From the NCBI GenBank assembly GCA_946482325.1, contig CAMLRA010000001.1, forward strand, positions 1 through 64,000: a DNA stretch of 64,000 bases. Reading direction: 5' to 3'. The notes below the pieces were generated by a model that did no database searches, had not been told where the DNA came from, and saw nothing but the letters and a program-made list of their open reading frames with translations. Numbering within the stretch: position 1 is the stretch's first letter; every line of letters begins with the position of its first letter. Below are positions 9,444-18,774 of this stretch, in pieces. This DNA is from an uncultured Chromatiaceae bacterium (GTDB lineage: Bacteria > Pseudomonadota > Gammaproteobacteria > Enterobacterales > Alteromonadaceae). Made by a program: the position numbers and the translations under genes.

Positions 9444-9950
9444 ATGCGTATCAAACGACTCAGCTGCGCCGCAGCGCTGTTATTCAGTCTGCAGGCACAA
9501 GCTGAACCTGCCACCCGCGCCACTATTGAAAAATTCCTGCAGGTCACAGAGGCGGCGGCAATGATGGACCAGGCTTACCTGCAGATGGACCAAATATCAG
9601 AACAGATGCTGAAAAGTACTGGCACAGGTCTTGATAAAGATCCGCAAGCCAGACAAATGGTGAAAAATATCAATGCGTTGGTGCGAGAAGAATTGTCATG
9701 GAAACAGCTGGAAGAACCAATGATTGCCTTGTACGGCAATGTATTCAGCGAAGACGAATTACAGGAAATTATTGCGTTTTATCAGTCAGATGTGGGCCAA
9801 AAAATGCTCAAACGCCAACCAGAACTGATGCAAGGTACTATGGTGATGATGCAGGAACAAATGCAACGTTTGATGCCTAAAATGAAAGCTCTGATAGAAA
9901 AACAAGTTGCGGAATATCGCAGCCAAAAACACCAGGCAGCTGAGCAATAA
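9444..9950 (+). CDS. Exported DUF2059 protein
   Basis: 168-aa protein with an N-terminal signal peptide (cleavage after AQA, residues about 18-20). The mature part is all-helical and Met/Gln-rich, and carries the DUF2059 pattern around YGNVFSEDELQEIIAFYQSD, followed by GQKMLKRQPELMQ. Function of the family is unknown; location would be periplasm. AAGGAG lies eight bases before the ATG. It sits after the LysR gene, separated by 67 bases. Confidence 0.88.
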   Translation: MRIKRLSCAAALLFSLQAQAEPATRATIEKFLQVTEAAAMMDQAYLQMDQISEQMLKSTGTGLDKDPQARQMVKNINALVREELSWKQLEEPMIALYGNVFSEDELQEIIAFYQSDVGQKMLKRQPELMQGTMVMMQEQMQRLMPKMKALIEKQVAEYRSQKHQAAEQ

Positions 9951-10030
9951 TCCATTGCTGAACCGTGGTTATCCTCGGCCGGCTGAACTAGGCTTGTTTC
10001 ATTGCTCCTTGTACGCTGCCGGAGCCGGCA

Positions 10031-10756
10031 ATGAAACTACTTTGCAGCGTCCTGCTGTTGTGTCTGAGCAGTTTTTTAGCTGCACGACCTGTTATTATTG
10101 AAACCAGTTTGTGGCCAGGCTTTACCAACGCCGATGGCACCGGCGCTTATTTTGCACTGGCGCGGTTGGTGTTGCCGCAAGAACAATATCCGCTGGTGAT
10201 TAAATCCAACGATTTAGGTCGCGCCTGGCTCGCAGTAAAACGTGGCCAGGCTGATTTAACTTTTGGTCTGACCCAGGCCGATATCCGCAGCTTCCGGCTC
10301 GAATCGTCCGCTCTGGCTTATGATACCGATACCATCGTTGCGGTCTACCGGCCTGACCGGATTCAACAGGCAGACCTGACCCTACCGCGCATCTCATCAC
10401 AACAACTTGGCTGGGAAAAATCTTACAACTATGCCGCGGCGCTTGGCATTCCAACGCAAGGTTTTGAAGTACAAAACCCGACCCATGCTATTCAATTGCT
10501 ATTGGCTGGCCGCATCAGTGTTTATCTGGCTGAATCCAGTGATTTAATCGCAGTGACTAAACAGTTACAGGCCGCCGGCTTGCGACAACAATGGCTGGCT
10601 GACGTGCCGGTCTATGCCGGTTTTAGCCCAAATGCTGAAGGGAAAAAGCTCAAAGAATATTGGGATCAACGGGTCGTCCTGCTTTGGCAAAATGGTCAGA
10701 TGAAGGATTTTTATCAGCGTTATCAGGCTTTGCAACGACCGGATCCGGTGTTTTAA
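10031..10756 (+). CDS. Periplasmic substrate-binding-like protein (SBP family 3-like)
   Basis: 241-aa protein with a signal peptide (cleavage near residue 18, after AARP or just before). The fold pattern is that of the type 2 periplasmic binding proteins (SBP_bac_3): AWLAVKRGQADLTFGL in lobe 1 and the hinge, then YAAALGIPTQGFEVQNPTHA and a closing helix. No ABC permease is next to it, so it may be a solitary sensor-like or orphan binding protein, common in this lineage. Ligand unknown. Confidence 0.8.
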   Translation: MKLLCSVLLLCLSSFLAARPVIIETSLWPGFTNADGTGAYFALARLVLPQEQYPLVIKSNDLGRAWLAVKRGQADLTFGLTQADIRSFRLESSALAYDTDTIVAVYRPDRIQQADLTLPRISSQQLGWEKSYNYAAALGIPTQGFEVQNPTHAIQLLLAGRISVYLAESSDLIAVTKQLQAAGLRQQWLADVPVYAGFSPNAEGKKLKEYWDQRVVLLWQNGQMKDFYQRYQALQRPDPVF

Positions 10757-10834
10757 ATCAGCGTACACTCTTGAATCTGGCTGGGCTGGCGCGTATGTTC
10801 TGTTACAACACAATAACATTTGCAGGACAGCGTG

Positions 10835-11524
10835 ATGTATCAACTCTTTATCGCCGATAAAAACTACTCCTCCTGGAGCCTGCGGCCCTGGCTGCTGCTG
10901 ACACAGCTTGGCATCCCCTTTCACGAGCAACATAGCCGTTTTGACGGCCCGGATAACCGGCAAAAATTCCGCAGCTTTGCGCCTAATGGCAAGGTGCCAT
11001 GTTTGCATCATGATGGAGAAGTGATTTGGGAATCGCTGGCGATTATCGAATATCTGGCAGAACAACATCCCGGCGTCTGGCCAGCGGATGCCAAAGCCCG
11101 GGCTTTTGCCCGCTGTGCCGCCAGCGAGATGCATGCCGGTTTTACCACCTTACGTGGGACTTGCCCGATGAGTGTCGGCATCCGGGTGCAACTACATCAA
11201 ATCAGTCCGGCGCTGCAGGCCGATTTGGACCGGCTCAGCGAGCTGTGGCAACAGGGTCTGCAACGATTTGGCGGGCCTTTCCTGGCCGGAACAACCTTCA
11301 GCGCAGTGGATGCCTTTTTTGCGCCTGTGGCCTTTCGGGTGCAAAGTTATGGTTTGCCTTTGCCTGCCGCCGCCCACGCTTATGTCGAGCGGCTGCTGCA
11401 GTTACCTGGCATGTTAGCCTGGCAACAGGCGGCATTGGCCGACCCTTACCGCGAGCCGTCACATGAAGCAGCACCACTGAATCATGGTGTTTTAACGGCA
11501 GATTTACGAGCCCCCACGGCTTAA
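10835..11524 (+). CDS. Glutathione S-transferase family protein
   Basis: 229-aa GST. The N-terminal domain has KNYSSWSLRPWLLLTQLGIP, with the SSWS region typical of the maleylacetoacetate isomerase/zeta-like group, then the cis-Pro GKVPCLHHDG and WESLAIIEYLAEQ (Glu-Ser glutathione contact). The C-terminal domain has FSAVDAFFAPV. The start at 10835 has GGA seven bases upstream. The stop codon overlaps the stop of the convergent transporter gene by four bases (TTAA is read as a stop from both sides). Confidence 0.9.
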   Translation: MYQLFIADKNYSSWSLRPWLLLTQLGIPFHEQHSRFDGPDNRQKFRSFAPNGKVPCLHHDGEVIWESLAIIEYLAEQHPGVWPADAKARAFARCAASEMHAGFTTLRGTCPMSVGIRVQLHQISPALQADLDRLSELWQQGLQRFGGPFLAGTTFSAVDAFFAPVAFRVQSYGLPLPAAAHAYVERLLQLPGMLAWQQAALADPYREPSHEAAPLNHGVLTADLRAPTA

Positions 11525-12396
11525 CCGCGCTGTTGCTGCCAAATCAGATAAAGCCCGCTTAACATAATCACGGCCGCCCCCAGCAGCATGCTGGCGGTCG
11601 GCCAGACTTGCCACAGCACGATATCAAAGCCTAAACCCCAAACCAGCGCGGTGTATTCAAAAGGTGCAATAACCGAAGGCGGCGCCAGCCGGAAGGCTTC
11701 AGTAATAAATACCTGGCCGATAGCGCCGGTGATACCAATCGCCAGAAAATAAGGCCACAGTGCCCATTGCAGCGGCTGCCAGTCCGGCAACGCCAGCAAG
11801 CCGGCACCAACACCTATCATCGTCATCAACCAGAACACCATATTGCCGGCATAGTCCGACTTCGCCAGCACCCGCACTGTGATAGCAGAAATGGCATAAC
11901 AAAGTGCCGACAGCAGTGCCATCAAGGCGCCTAAGCTTAACAGCCCGTCGCCGGAGGGTTTGAGCATATAAATCACTGCGGCGAGGCCCACCACAATGGC
12001 TACCCACTGCCGGCCATTGACGTGGTCTTTCAGCCACCAGACCGACAACAGCGTGATAAGCAGCGGCGCTGCAAAGAAAATACTGTAAGTGTCTGCCAGC
12101 GACAGCACGCTGACCGCATAAATAAACGACGCCAGCATCACAATGCCGAGCACTGCGCGCAGCAGATGCAAAGACCAGCGGGCCTGTAACAGATGCTGTA
12201 ACCGGCCGGTGGTTGCCAGCCAAACCACAATAAAAGGCCAGGCACAAGCGGCACGGAAAAAGGTAATTTGCATGGCGCTGTAGTGTTCCGTCAGGGTTTT
12301 CATCGCCGCGTCCATACCGGAAAACATCAGCACCGCCAGCAACATGGCCAAAATACCTTTGATTGGATGATCTTGCGGTTGAGTAGAATGGGACAA
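11521..12396 (-). CDS. EamA/DMT-superfamily transporter
   Basis: 291-aa inner-membrane protein with ten predicted helices in two EamA repeats (first starting KGILAMLLAVLMFSGMDAAM, second at about residue 150, LGALMALLSALCYAISAITV). Members export metabolites or amino acids; substrate unknown. No ATG fits the N-terminus. I prefer the TTG at 12396, nine bases after GGAG; a GTG at 12447 would add 17 residues. It ends in a four-base tail-to-tail overlap with the GST gene. Confidence 0.85.
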   Translation of the reverse strand: MSHSTQPQDHPIKGILAMLLAVLMFSGMDAAMKTLTEHYSAMQITFFRAACAWPFIVVWLATTGRLQHLLQARWSLHLLRAVLGIVMLASFIYAVSVLSLADTYSIFFAAPLLITLLSVWWLKDHVNGRQWVAIVVGLAAVIYMLKPSGDGLLSLGALMALLSALCYAISAITVRVLAKSDYAGNMVFWLMTMIGVGAGLLALPDWQPLQWALWPYFLAIGITGAIGQVFITEAFRLAPPSVIAPFEYTALVWGLGFDIVLWQVWPTASMLLGAAVIMLSGLYLIWQQQRG

Positions 12397-12522
12397 AGGA
12401 TGGCGCTCCGGCAAAAACCGCGAGCTTATCACAGTCGTGAATCGCACACAGTAAACGCTATCGGCCGGCGCGCTCAGTCTGCGGAAAAAGCAGCTGAGTC
12501 GCCGGCACGATGATGAACTGAA

Positions 12523-15225
12523 TTAAATCCTGCGTCTGAATAATGCCAGCAACAACACGGCAAAACCCAGCCCCCCGCCGGAGCTACCGGAACTGGCATT
12601 GTTTACCGGCGTTGTGGTAACGGTACCTTTCACTTTGATCGAAAAGGTCACAGAGGTGCCTAAGCCACGGCTATCCATCACGCTGACACTAAACTGCAGG
12701 TCAGCGTCGCGATTTGGCGCAATAAAACTGGCGCTGTCCGTTGTTGCGTTGCTGAGGCTCACGGTGTCGCCGCTGACTTGGGTCCAGCTATATGTCAGTG
12801 CATCACCGTCCGGATCTGTGGCCTGTGCTTTTAAACTGACCTGAGCGCCGGCGTTGACTTCGGCCGGAAAACCAACCTGCACTTCAGGTTTTCGATTTTG
12901 TTCGTTGTCACGAATTTTTATCAGCAGGCTGGCACGCTCGGTCACCACAGGGCCGCTTATTTGCAAGGACAGCTGTTCTTCATTTTCCAGCAGGCTGTCA
13001 TCGATTGGCGTCAAAGTGATGGTTTTATCTGCGGTATCGCCATCGGCCCAACTCAGTTCACCGCTGCTTTGCTGCATATCAATGCCGGCTTTGGCGCTGT
13101 CATCTTTCAGTTGATAGCTGATGGTTAAAGCGCCGCTGCTGCCAGCAAAGCGGCCGATCTTGACGCTGACCGGACCACCATTTTCTTCCAGTGTGACAGT
13201 GCTCAGCTGAAATCCCGCCGCGCCTTGTTGCGCAGCAGCACTACCGACCGTCACCTGATGATAAGAAGGGGATGCCAGAGTCAGGCCGTTTTGTGGATCA
13301 AACAGCCGGACAAAATAACTGGCATGTGCCGCCCACTGCGTATTACCGGCAATACGGATCTCTTTGTCAGCGACGTCGTCCGCCGCCCAATTCAGCCGCC
13401 CCTTGCCAAGCTGGGTATTCTGACCAATGCCAAACCCGTTTACGGTTTCCCAGCCCACACTGACGGCCCCACTGCCCTGCGGCCGGCGCACTTTCAGCAC
13501 TGCCGTTTCACCAGCCTTCAGGCTGCTGGCAGGACTGGCAAAACTGACCTGGCCAGCCGCACTTTGTTTGGTCTGATCCCGCAGCACAAACAAACCGCTG
13601 TTAATATCCGCGGAGATCACCAGGCCAGAAGGTAAATAGGGATAAGTGCCCCAGACACCATTAAATGCCGCACTGTCGCTGGATGGGAAAGAATCAAAAA
13701 ATCCCGCCTCAACCGGATTGGCCGGGTTGGTGATATCGAGAATAGTGGTGCCGCGCTGATAATTCGAAATGTAATAACGGTTACCGCGGGTATAGCCATT
13801 GTGGTCAATGGCGCCGGTTGGCCCGGTCCATTCTTTGACGATCACCGGCTGCTTCAGGTTGTCGACATTCATCACCCGCACTGTGGTATTCAGGCCGTGG
13901 TCGCGCTCATCCAGTTCATCATGAATAAATACAAAACGTTTATCCTCACTCCACCAGCCGGAATGGACATAACTCGCATTCGGGTAAGTTAAATCGGCCA
14001 GTGCACCAGCCCCGGTTAAAGTGCTGATATCCCACAACCGCACCGACTGCTCATTAAAGTCCATCAACACAGTACAACTGTTGCGCTGACAGCCTTGCAA
14101 GGCGCGGTTGTCTTCGACCACCATCGACGCCGCGTCATGGGTATAGTCACTGCGTACGCCATTGCTGTGCAGGTAATAAGGCGTCAGCGCTTCCGGATTT
14201 TTCAGGCCGTAGGTGGTGAAAGCGCCACCTACGGCTTTTTGCCCGACGATATGCAGCGTCGGCTCCAGGCCATCCAGTGCAGTATTGGTGGTGTAATCCA
14301 CATGACTGATATAGACGTTATGCGCTGAGGTGACGGCTTTGTCCGCTGCGACCAGCCGCACTGAGCCCGGTAACTGGTTTAAATCCAAAATTTGAATATT
14401 GTCGGAACCTTCCGAACTGACATAAGCATAAGCCCGCCAGCGCGCCAGATTGTTGTCGTAATATTGCAGCACTTTGATATCGCGCCAGGCCGTGCGGCTG
14501 CCGGCAATAGCGCCGACTTCTTTCGGCGCGGCCGGGTTAGCCAAACTGAATACCGCAGTACCATTATCCAGACCAATAATGGCGTATTCAGTGCCGGTAT
14601 TGAGGTCGGTATGACCCCAGATATCGTTGGCAGCACCGGGTTTAAGGCTGATGTCGGCCAGCGCAACATGGCTGACTAAATCGATGTTTTTACAAGGATA
14701 AATACCAGCCTTACCATCAACACATGGCGTCGGCCCCTGGCTTTGTTGCAGTTGTTGCTGGGTCTGCTCCAGTGCAGCGCTGTCAGCAAAACGCTGCGAA
14801 AAACCGTCATTGACCACCACAAAACCCTGTAGTTGTAACTGGCCGATGTATGCATCCGGCACACCGGTTAACACTGTGGTATTGATACCCGGCGCCTGAT
14901 CGAGGAAATGGTCAAACTTGTTGTAGCCGCCCAGCACCGGCACTAATTTGCTGGTCAGATAGAATAAATCGTCGGCATTTTGAATGGCATAGCGGCCTTC
15001 AGCGACCAGCACCCTGTCGCCTTTACTGGCTTGCTGCACGGCGTAGCTGATACTTTGGCAGGCACGTACCGGGCTGTCGCAGCGGCCTGCATCTTTACCG
15101 GTTGGTGCGACAAAACGGGCGCGATCGTGTTCAGCGTGACTTAGCGCCGCAGCGCTAAACAGCAGGCTAGTGAGCAGAGTGAGCTGGTTGAGCCTGAACA
15201 GACAAAAAGCTGGGCGATGTGACAT
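12523..15225 (-). CDS. Choice-of-anchor B family surface protein with GlyGly-CTERM
   Basis: 900-aa exported protein. A signal peptide (cleaved near ALSHA, residue 31) is followed by a short DUF1565-like segment, then a large LVIVD-type beta-propeller region of choice-of-anchor B proteins (residues about 180-560, with VALADISLKP, AIIGLDNGTAVFSL and YISNYQRGTTILDI). Next come Calx-beta-like (about 690-785) and PKD/cadherin-like (about 795-875) modules, and a C-terminal GlyGly-CTERM tail (SSGSSGGGLGF, hydrophobic stretch, FRRRI). That tail predicts rhombosortase cleavage and type II secretion. It is divergent from the mbnP-mbnH pair, with an inverted repeat between them, suggesting a shared role in metal-related surface chemistry. 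Confidence 0.88.
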   Translation of the reverse strand: MSHRPAFCLFRLNQLTLLTSLLFSAAALSHAEHDRARFVAPTGKDAGRCDSPVRACQSISYAVQQASKGDRVLVAEGRYAIQNADDLFYLTSKLVPVLGGYNKFDHFLDQAPGINTTVLTGVPDAYIGQLQLQGFVVVNDGFSQRFADSAALEQTQQQLQQSQGPTPCVDGKAGIYPCKNIDLVSHVALADISLKPGAANDIWGHTDLNTGTEYAIIGLDNGTAVFSLANPAAPKEVGAIAGSRTAWRDIKVLQYYDNNLARWRAYAYVSSEGSDNIQILDLNQLPGSVRLVAADKAVTSAHNVYISHVDYTTNTALDGLEPTLHIVGQKAVGGAFTTYGLKNPEALTPYYLHSNGVRSDYTHDAASMVVEDNRALQGCQRNSCTVLMDFNEQSVRLWDISTLTGAGALADLTYPNASYVHSGWWSEDKRFVFIHDELDERDHGLNTTVRVMNVDNLKQPVIVKEWTGPTGAIDHNGYTRGNRYYISNYQRGTTILDITNPANPVEAGFFDSFPSSDSAAFNGVWGTYPYLPSGLVISADINSGLFVLRDQTKQSAAGQVSFASPASSLKAGETAVLKVRRPQGSGAVSVGWETVNGFGIGQNTQLGKGRLNWAADDVADKEIRIAGNTQWAAHASYFVRLFDPQNGLTLASPSYHQVTVGSAAAQQGAAGFQLSTVTLEENGGPVSVKIGRFAGSSGALTISYQLKDDSAKAGIDMQQSSGELSWADGDTADKTITLTPIDDSLLENEEQLSLQISGPVVTERASLLIKIRDNEQNRKPEVQVGFPAEVNAGAQVSLKAQATDPDGDALTYSWTQVSGDTVSLSNATTDSASFIAPNRDADLQFSVSVMDSRGLGTSVTFSIKVKGTVTTTPVNNASSGSSGGGLGFAVLLLALFRRRI

Positions 15226-15245
15226 AGCATGACTCCGGCGAAGCA

Positions 15246-15267
15246 GGTAAAAGCGTTGCGTTTTACC
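15246..15267. promoter_or_regulatory. Inverted repeat GGTAAAA-N8-TTTTACC in divergent promoter region
   Basis: A perfect 7-bp inverted repeat with an 8-bp spacer lies between the choice-of-anchor B gene and mbnP, close to a TATATATAAAT promoter-like stretch (about 15294-15304). Placement fits an operator controlling both directions. It does not match the CueR, Fur or Zur consensus as I know them. The regulator is unknown. Confidence 0.45.
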
Positions 15268-15311
15268 AAGGTTTTGTTACTGTGACAGTAAAGCTATATA
15301 TAAATACGAAA

Positions 15312-16061
15312 ATGCAAAACAGTAAACAAATTATTAAATGTTGCGCAATTTTTCTGCTGACCGCGCTTGCTGGATGCCAACCGCAAAACCCGGCACCGTT
15401 GCCATTACAACTGCAGTGGCAGGGCCAGCCGCTGCGCTGCGATTCTGCCCTGACGCTGGGCGGCCAGACTTTTCAGCTGGCACAGTTACAGTTGTTTTTA
15501 AGCGATTTCAGCCAGTCCAAACCTATTGCGCTGAAGCCGGGCCCTTACAGCAATGACCGTCTGGTGTTGCTGGGGATCGACTGCCAGAGCAACGACGCCG
15601 GTCAATGGCAAATCCCGCTGGCCAGCAATTTAACAACGGGCCCGCTGAGTTTCACTGTCGGCGTACCGGCAGACCTGAATCATCAAAATCCGTTGGTGGC
15701 AGAAGCTCCGCTACAACAAACCGATATGCACTGGAGCTGGCAACACGGTTATAAATTCCTGCGGCTGGATTTAACTGGTCACGCCAACTGGTCGCTGCAT
15801 CTGGGCTCGACCGGTTGTAGCAGCCCCAGTGTGATGCGGGCTCCCGGCATGCCATGTCAGCAGCCAAACCAGATCCAGGTTAATGTGCAGTATAGCGGGC
15901 AGCAGCACTTGGTCCTTGACCTCGCGCCCTTGCTGCAGGATTTTGGGGCAAACGGGGATAATTCCTGTATGTCTGACCCACAAACCCACAGTTGCCAGCA
16001 GTTATTGTCACGGCTTGGGATTAAAGCTTCTGCAGTGGCGGGATTATGGCAACTCCGCTGA
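15312..16061 (+). CDS. mbnP: MbnP-like copper-binding lipoprotein (metallo-mystery pair, four-Cys protein)
   Basis: 249-aa putative lipoprotein: the signal peptide ends LLTALAGC, a lipobox. The mature part matches the MbnP/TIGR04052 type: beta-rich, with the WSWQHGYKFLRLDL segment, GSTGCSSP and a set of paired cysteines (C in LRCDS, GIDCQS, TGCSS, PCQQP, SCMSD, SCQQL). In characterised methanotroph MbnP, a Trp oxidised to kynurenine by MbnH forms part of a copper site. The start is uncertain: ATG 15312 gives a typical lipoprotein leader, GTG 15282 would add ten residues. The 3' end overlaps mbnH by 16 bases. Confidence 0.85.
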   Translation: MQNSKQIIKCCAIFLLTALAGCQPQNPAPLPLQLQWQGQPLRCDSALTLGGQTFQLAQLQLFLSDFSQSKPIALKPGPYSNDRLVLLGIDCQSNDAGQWQIPLASNLTTGPLSFTVGVPADLNHQNPLVAEAPLQQTDMHWSWQHGYKFLRLDLTGHANWSLHLGSTGCSSPSVMRAPGMPCQQPNQIQVNVQYSGQQHLVLDLAPLLQDFGANGDNSCMSDPQTHSCQQLLSRLGIKASAVAGLWQLR

Positions 16062-17230
16062 GACTATTTACGCTGTCAAAAGCCACTGCGGTGCTGATGT
16101 TGACCGCGCTGCTGCTAAGCTGCACGCCGGCCCCCCAGCCTTATCAGTGGCCACTGCCGGAAGGTTTCCCTAAACCCGCAGTACCGGCGGACAATCCGAT
16201 GTCTGCGGCTAAAGCCGAATTGGGCCGCTATCTGTTTTACGACAAAGCCTTATCCGGCAATGGCCAGCAAAGCTGTGCCAGTTGCCATCAACAAGCCAGC
16301 GCGTTTGCCGAACCCAGCGCCGTTTCGACCGGCAGCACCGGCGACAAACACCGGCGTAACGCTTTAGCGCTGATTAATGTGGCCTATAACAAAACCCTGA
16401 CCTGGGCCCATCCGGAGCTGCAACAAATTGAGCAGCAGTTGCTCATTCCGATGTTTGGCCAGCAGCCGGTTGAACTGGGTATCAGCGGCCGTGAACCGCA
16501 AGTGTTACAACAATTGCAACGTGAACCTTATCCGGCGTTATTTGACGCCGCTTTTGGTGATGAAGAGGTGAATTTCCAGCGTGTGACGCAGGCTTTAGCC
16601 AGTTTTGTCCGGAGTTTGATTTCATTACAATCACCGTTTGACCGCTATGCCTATCAGGGCGATGACAGCGCTTTAACGCCAGAGCAAATCACTGGCATGA
16701 ACCTGTTTTTTTCTGAGCGGCTGGAATGCCATCATTGCCACGGCGGTTTTAATTTTACGCAGTCGACCAGCCATGAAAAACAACCACTGGACCGCCGGCC
16801 ATTTCACAATACCGGTTTGTATTTCACCGCCCGACAGCAGGTTGACGGTCCGGGTTACCCGGATAAAGACCGTGGCCTGGCAGAACTAACCTTGCAACAG
16901 AGCGATGATGGTCGGTTTCGCGCCCCCACACTTCGCAACATCGCGCTGACCGCACCTTATATGCACGACGGCAGTGTCGCCACGCTGGAGCAAGTGCTGG
17001 ATTTGTATCAACAAGGCGGCCGCAACACCACACAAGGGCCATGGCTGGGCGATGGTCGTTTACATCCGGCCAAAAGTAACTTCGTTAAAGGTTTTGATTT
17101 AACTGCAGAAGAACGCGCCGCTGTGCTGGCGTTTTTGCACAGCCTGACCGATACGCATTTTGTCTCTAACCCGGCCTATGCCGATCCCTGGCCGGCGTTA
17201 CAAGCGGCAGGCATCAGGTCCCAACCCTGA
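16046..17230 (+). CDS. mbnH: MbnH-like di-haem cytochrome c peroxidase family enzyme
   Basis: 394-aa exported di-haem protein of the MauG/CcpA/MbnH group. An N-terminal lipoprotein-like leader ends LLLSC. Haem-binding motifs are CASCH (about residue 78) and CHHCH (about 228); a distal Met/His region follows (APYMHDGSVATLEQV). Paired with MbnP, it is expected to oxidise a tryptophan of its partner to kynurenine, as shown for methanotroph MbnH. The 16-base overlap with mbnP shows tight coupling. Length is normal for this subgroup. Confidence 0.9.
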   Translation: MATPLRLFTLSKATAVLMLTALLLSCTPAPQPYQWPLPEGFPKPAVPADNPMSAAKAELGRYLFYDKALSGNGQQSCASCHQQASAFAEPSAVSTGSTGDKHRRNALALINVAYNKTLTWAHPELQQIEQQLLIPMFGQQPVELGISGREPQVLQQLQREPYPALFDAAFGDEEVNFQRVTQALASFVRSLISLQSPFDRYAYQGDDSALTPEQITGMNLFFSERLECHHCHGGFNFTQSTSHEKQPLDRRPFHNTGLYFTARQQVDGPGYPDKDRGLAELTLQQSDDGRFRAPTLRNIALTAPYMHDGSVATLEQVLDLYQQGGRNTTQGPWLGDGRLHPAKSNFVKGFDLTAEERAAVLAFLHSLTDTHFVSNPAYADPWPALQAAGIRSQP

Positions 17231-17256
17231 CGCCTGCCAGACCCTGCCACCAGTCC

Positions 17257-18696
17257 TTACATTTCTTCTAACTGTTTGCCACGTGTTTCACGGACATAAC
17301 ACAGCACAAACCACAGGCTAACCAAGGCTGAGAACGCATAAAAGCCATAAGCCCCGGCGAGGCCAACCGACCCCAGTAAAATGGGAAAGGTCATGGTAAT
17401 AGCAAAGTTCGCCAGCCACTGCGCACTGGCTGCCACCGCCAATGCTGCGCCACGGATGCGGTTGTTAAACATCTCACCAAGTAACACCCAGACTACAGGC
17501 CCCCAGCTGATACCAAAAAACACCACAAATAAATTCGCCGCAATCAGTGCCAGCAAACCGGTTTGCTCGGTCAGTTGTAGCTTACCGGCAACATCAAGAC
17601 CCGCGGTGCCAAAGATAATGGTCAGCGCCGCCAGGCTGATAAACATGCCGAGACTACCCACCAGTAACAAAGGCCGGCGTCCGACCCTATCAATCAGCGC
17701 AATCGCAATAAAGGTAGAAACAATATTGGTAGTGCCTGCTAAAACATTGATAAATAACGATTGTGACTCATCAAAACCCGCAGCTTGCCAAAGCTCTGCA
17801 CCGTAATAAAACACCACATTAATACCGACAAACTGTTGAAATACCGACAAGGCAATACCAACCCAAATCACCGGCTGTAGCTTGCGACTGCCAGCGATCA
17901 GGAAATCTGCCAGCCCCGGTTTGGTTTCACCTGCCAATGATTGTTGCACCAACGCAATTTGCGCGGCTTCGCTACCCGGACAAATCCGGCTGAATACTTG
18001 CTGCGCTTGCACCAACCGGCCTTGCGCCACCAGATAACGCGGTGATTCCGGGATAAAAAACACGCCAACTAAAAACAACAAAGACGGCAACAATTCCATC
18101 CAGAACATCCAGCGCCACGCCGGCAACCCGAGCCAGAACAATGCTTCGGCACTGCCTGCGCTGGCGGCAATCAGATAATTGCTGACAAAGGCAGCAAACA
18201 AACCCAGCACTATCGCCAGTTGCTGCAAAGTCGCCAGTCGGCCACGATAGGCCGGTGGTGCCACTTCAGAAATATAGGCGGGGACCAGAACAGATGCTGC
18301 GCCAATTGCCAGACCGCCCAACAGCCGGTACCAGATAAATTCGGCGGCGCTGTTGGCATCGCCCGAACCCCAGGCACTGATGGCAAACACCAGTGCCGTG
18401 ATCAACATCACCGGTTTGCGACCATAGCGATCCGCTGCCGGCCCTGCCAGTAAAGCGCCAAGCGCACAACCCAATAACACTGACGCGACATTAAAACCGG
18501 TGGCGACAGAATCCGACTGAAAGGCCTTGCTAAGCGCAGTGACAGTGCCGTTGATCACGCCAGAGTCAAAACCAAACAGGAAACCGCCAATGGCGGCGAC
18601 TGCTGAGATAAAAGTGATATACAACAGCGTGCCGCCTGAGCTGGCAGCATTGACAACATGCGGGCGCGACTGCGCGCCAGTGACGGACTGCGTCAT
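17257..18696 (-). CDS. MFS sugar porter
   Basis: 479-aa inner-membrane transporter with 12 helices and the sugar-porter signatures: DRYGRKP after helix 2, the PESPRYL motif before the central loop, QQFVGINVVFYYG in helix 7, DRVGRRPLLL after helix 8 and a C-terminal RETRGKQLEE. It imports a monosaccharide, by proton symport or facilitation. It is the last gene of the fecI-fecR cluster and probably the inner-membrane partner of the TonB receptor upstream. The ATG at 18696 is chosen because GAGGA precedes it. Substrate unknown. Confidence 0.92.
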   Translation of the reverse strand: MTQSVTGAQSRPHVVNAASSGGTLLYITFISAVAAIGGFLFGFDSGVINGTVTALSKAFQSDSVATGFNVASVLLGCALGALLAGPAADRYGRKPVMLITALVFAISAWGSGDANSAAEFIWYRLLGGLAIGAASVLVPAYISEVAPPAYRGRLATLQQLAIVLGLFAAFVSNYLIAASAGSAEALFWLGLPAWRWMFWMELLPSLLFLVGVFFIPESPRYLVAQGRLVQAQQVFSRICPGSEAAQIALVQQSLAGETKPGLADFLIAGSRKLQPVIWVGIALSVFQQFVGINVVFYYGAELWQAAGFDESQSLFINVLAGTTNIVSTFIAIALIDRVGRRPLLLVGSLGMFISLAALTIIFGTAGLDVAGKLQLTEQTGLLALIAANLFVVFFGISWGPVVWVLLGEMFNNRIRGAALAVAASAQWLANFAITMTFPILLGSVGLAGAYGFYAFSALVSLWFVLCYVRETRGKQLEEM

Positions 18697-18739
18697 CGGA
18701 TATTTTCCTCGTATTGGAACCTGGCTACTGAACATCAAT

Positions 18740-18767
18740 GGCCGGACCGCTTGATACCGGTCCGGCC
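18740..18767 (-). terminator. Strong hairpin between fecR and the sugar porter gene
   Basis: A 10-bp GC stem (GGCCGGACCG with its complement) and a short loop sit in the gap between the fecR stop and the porter start. No T-run follows on either strand, so it is more likely an attenuator or RNA-processing/stability element than a full terminator. Confidence 0.4.
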
Positions 18768-18774
18768 CTGACGG

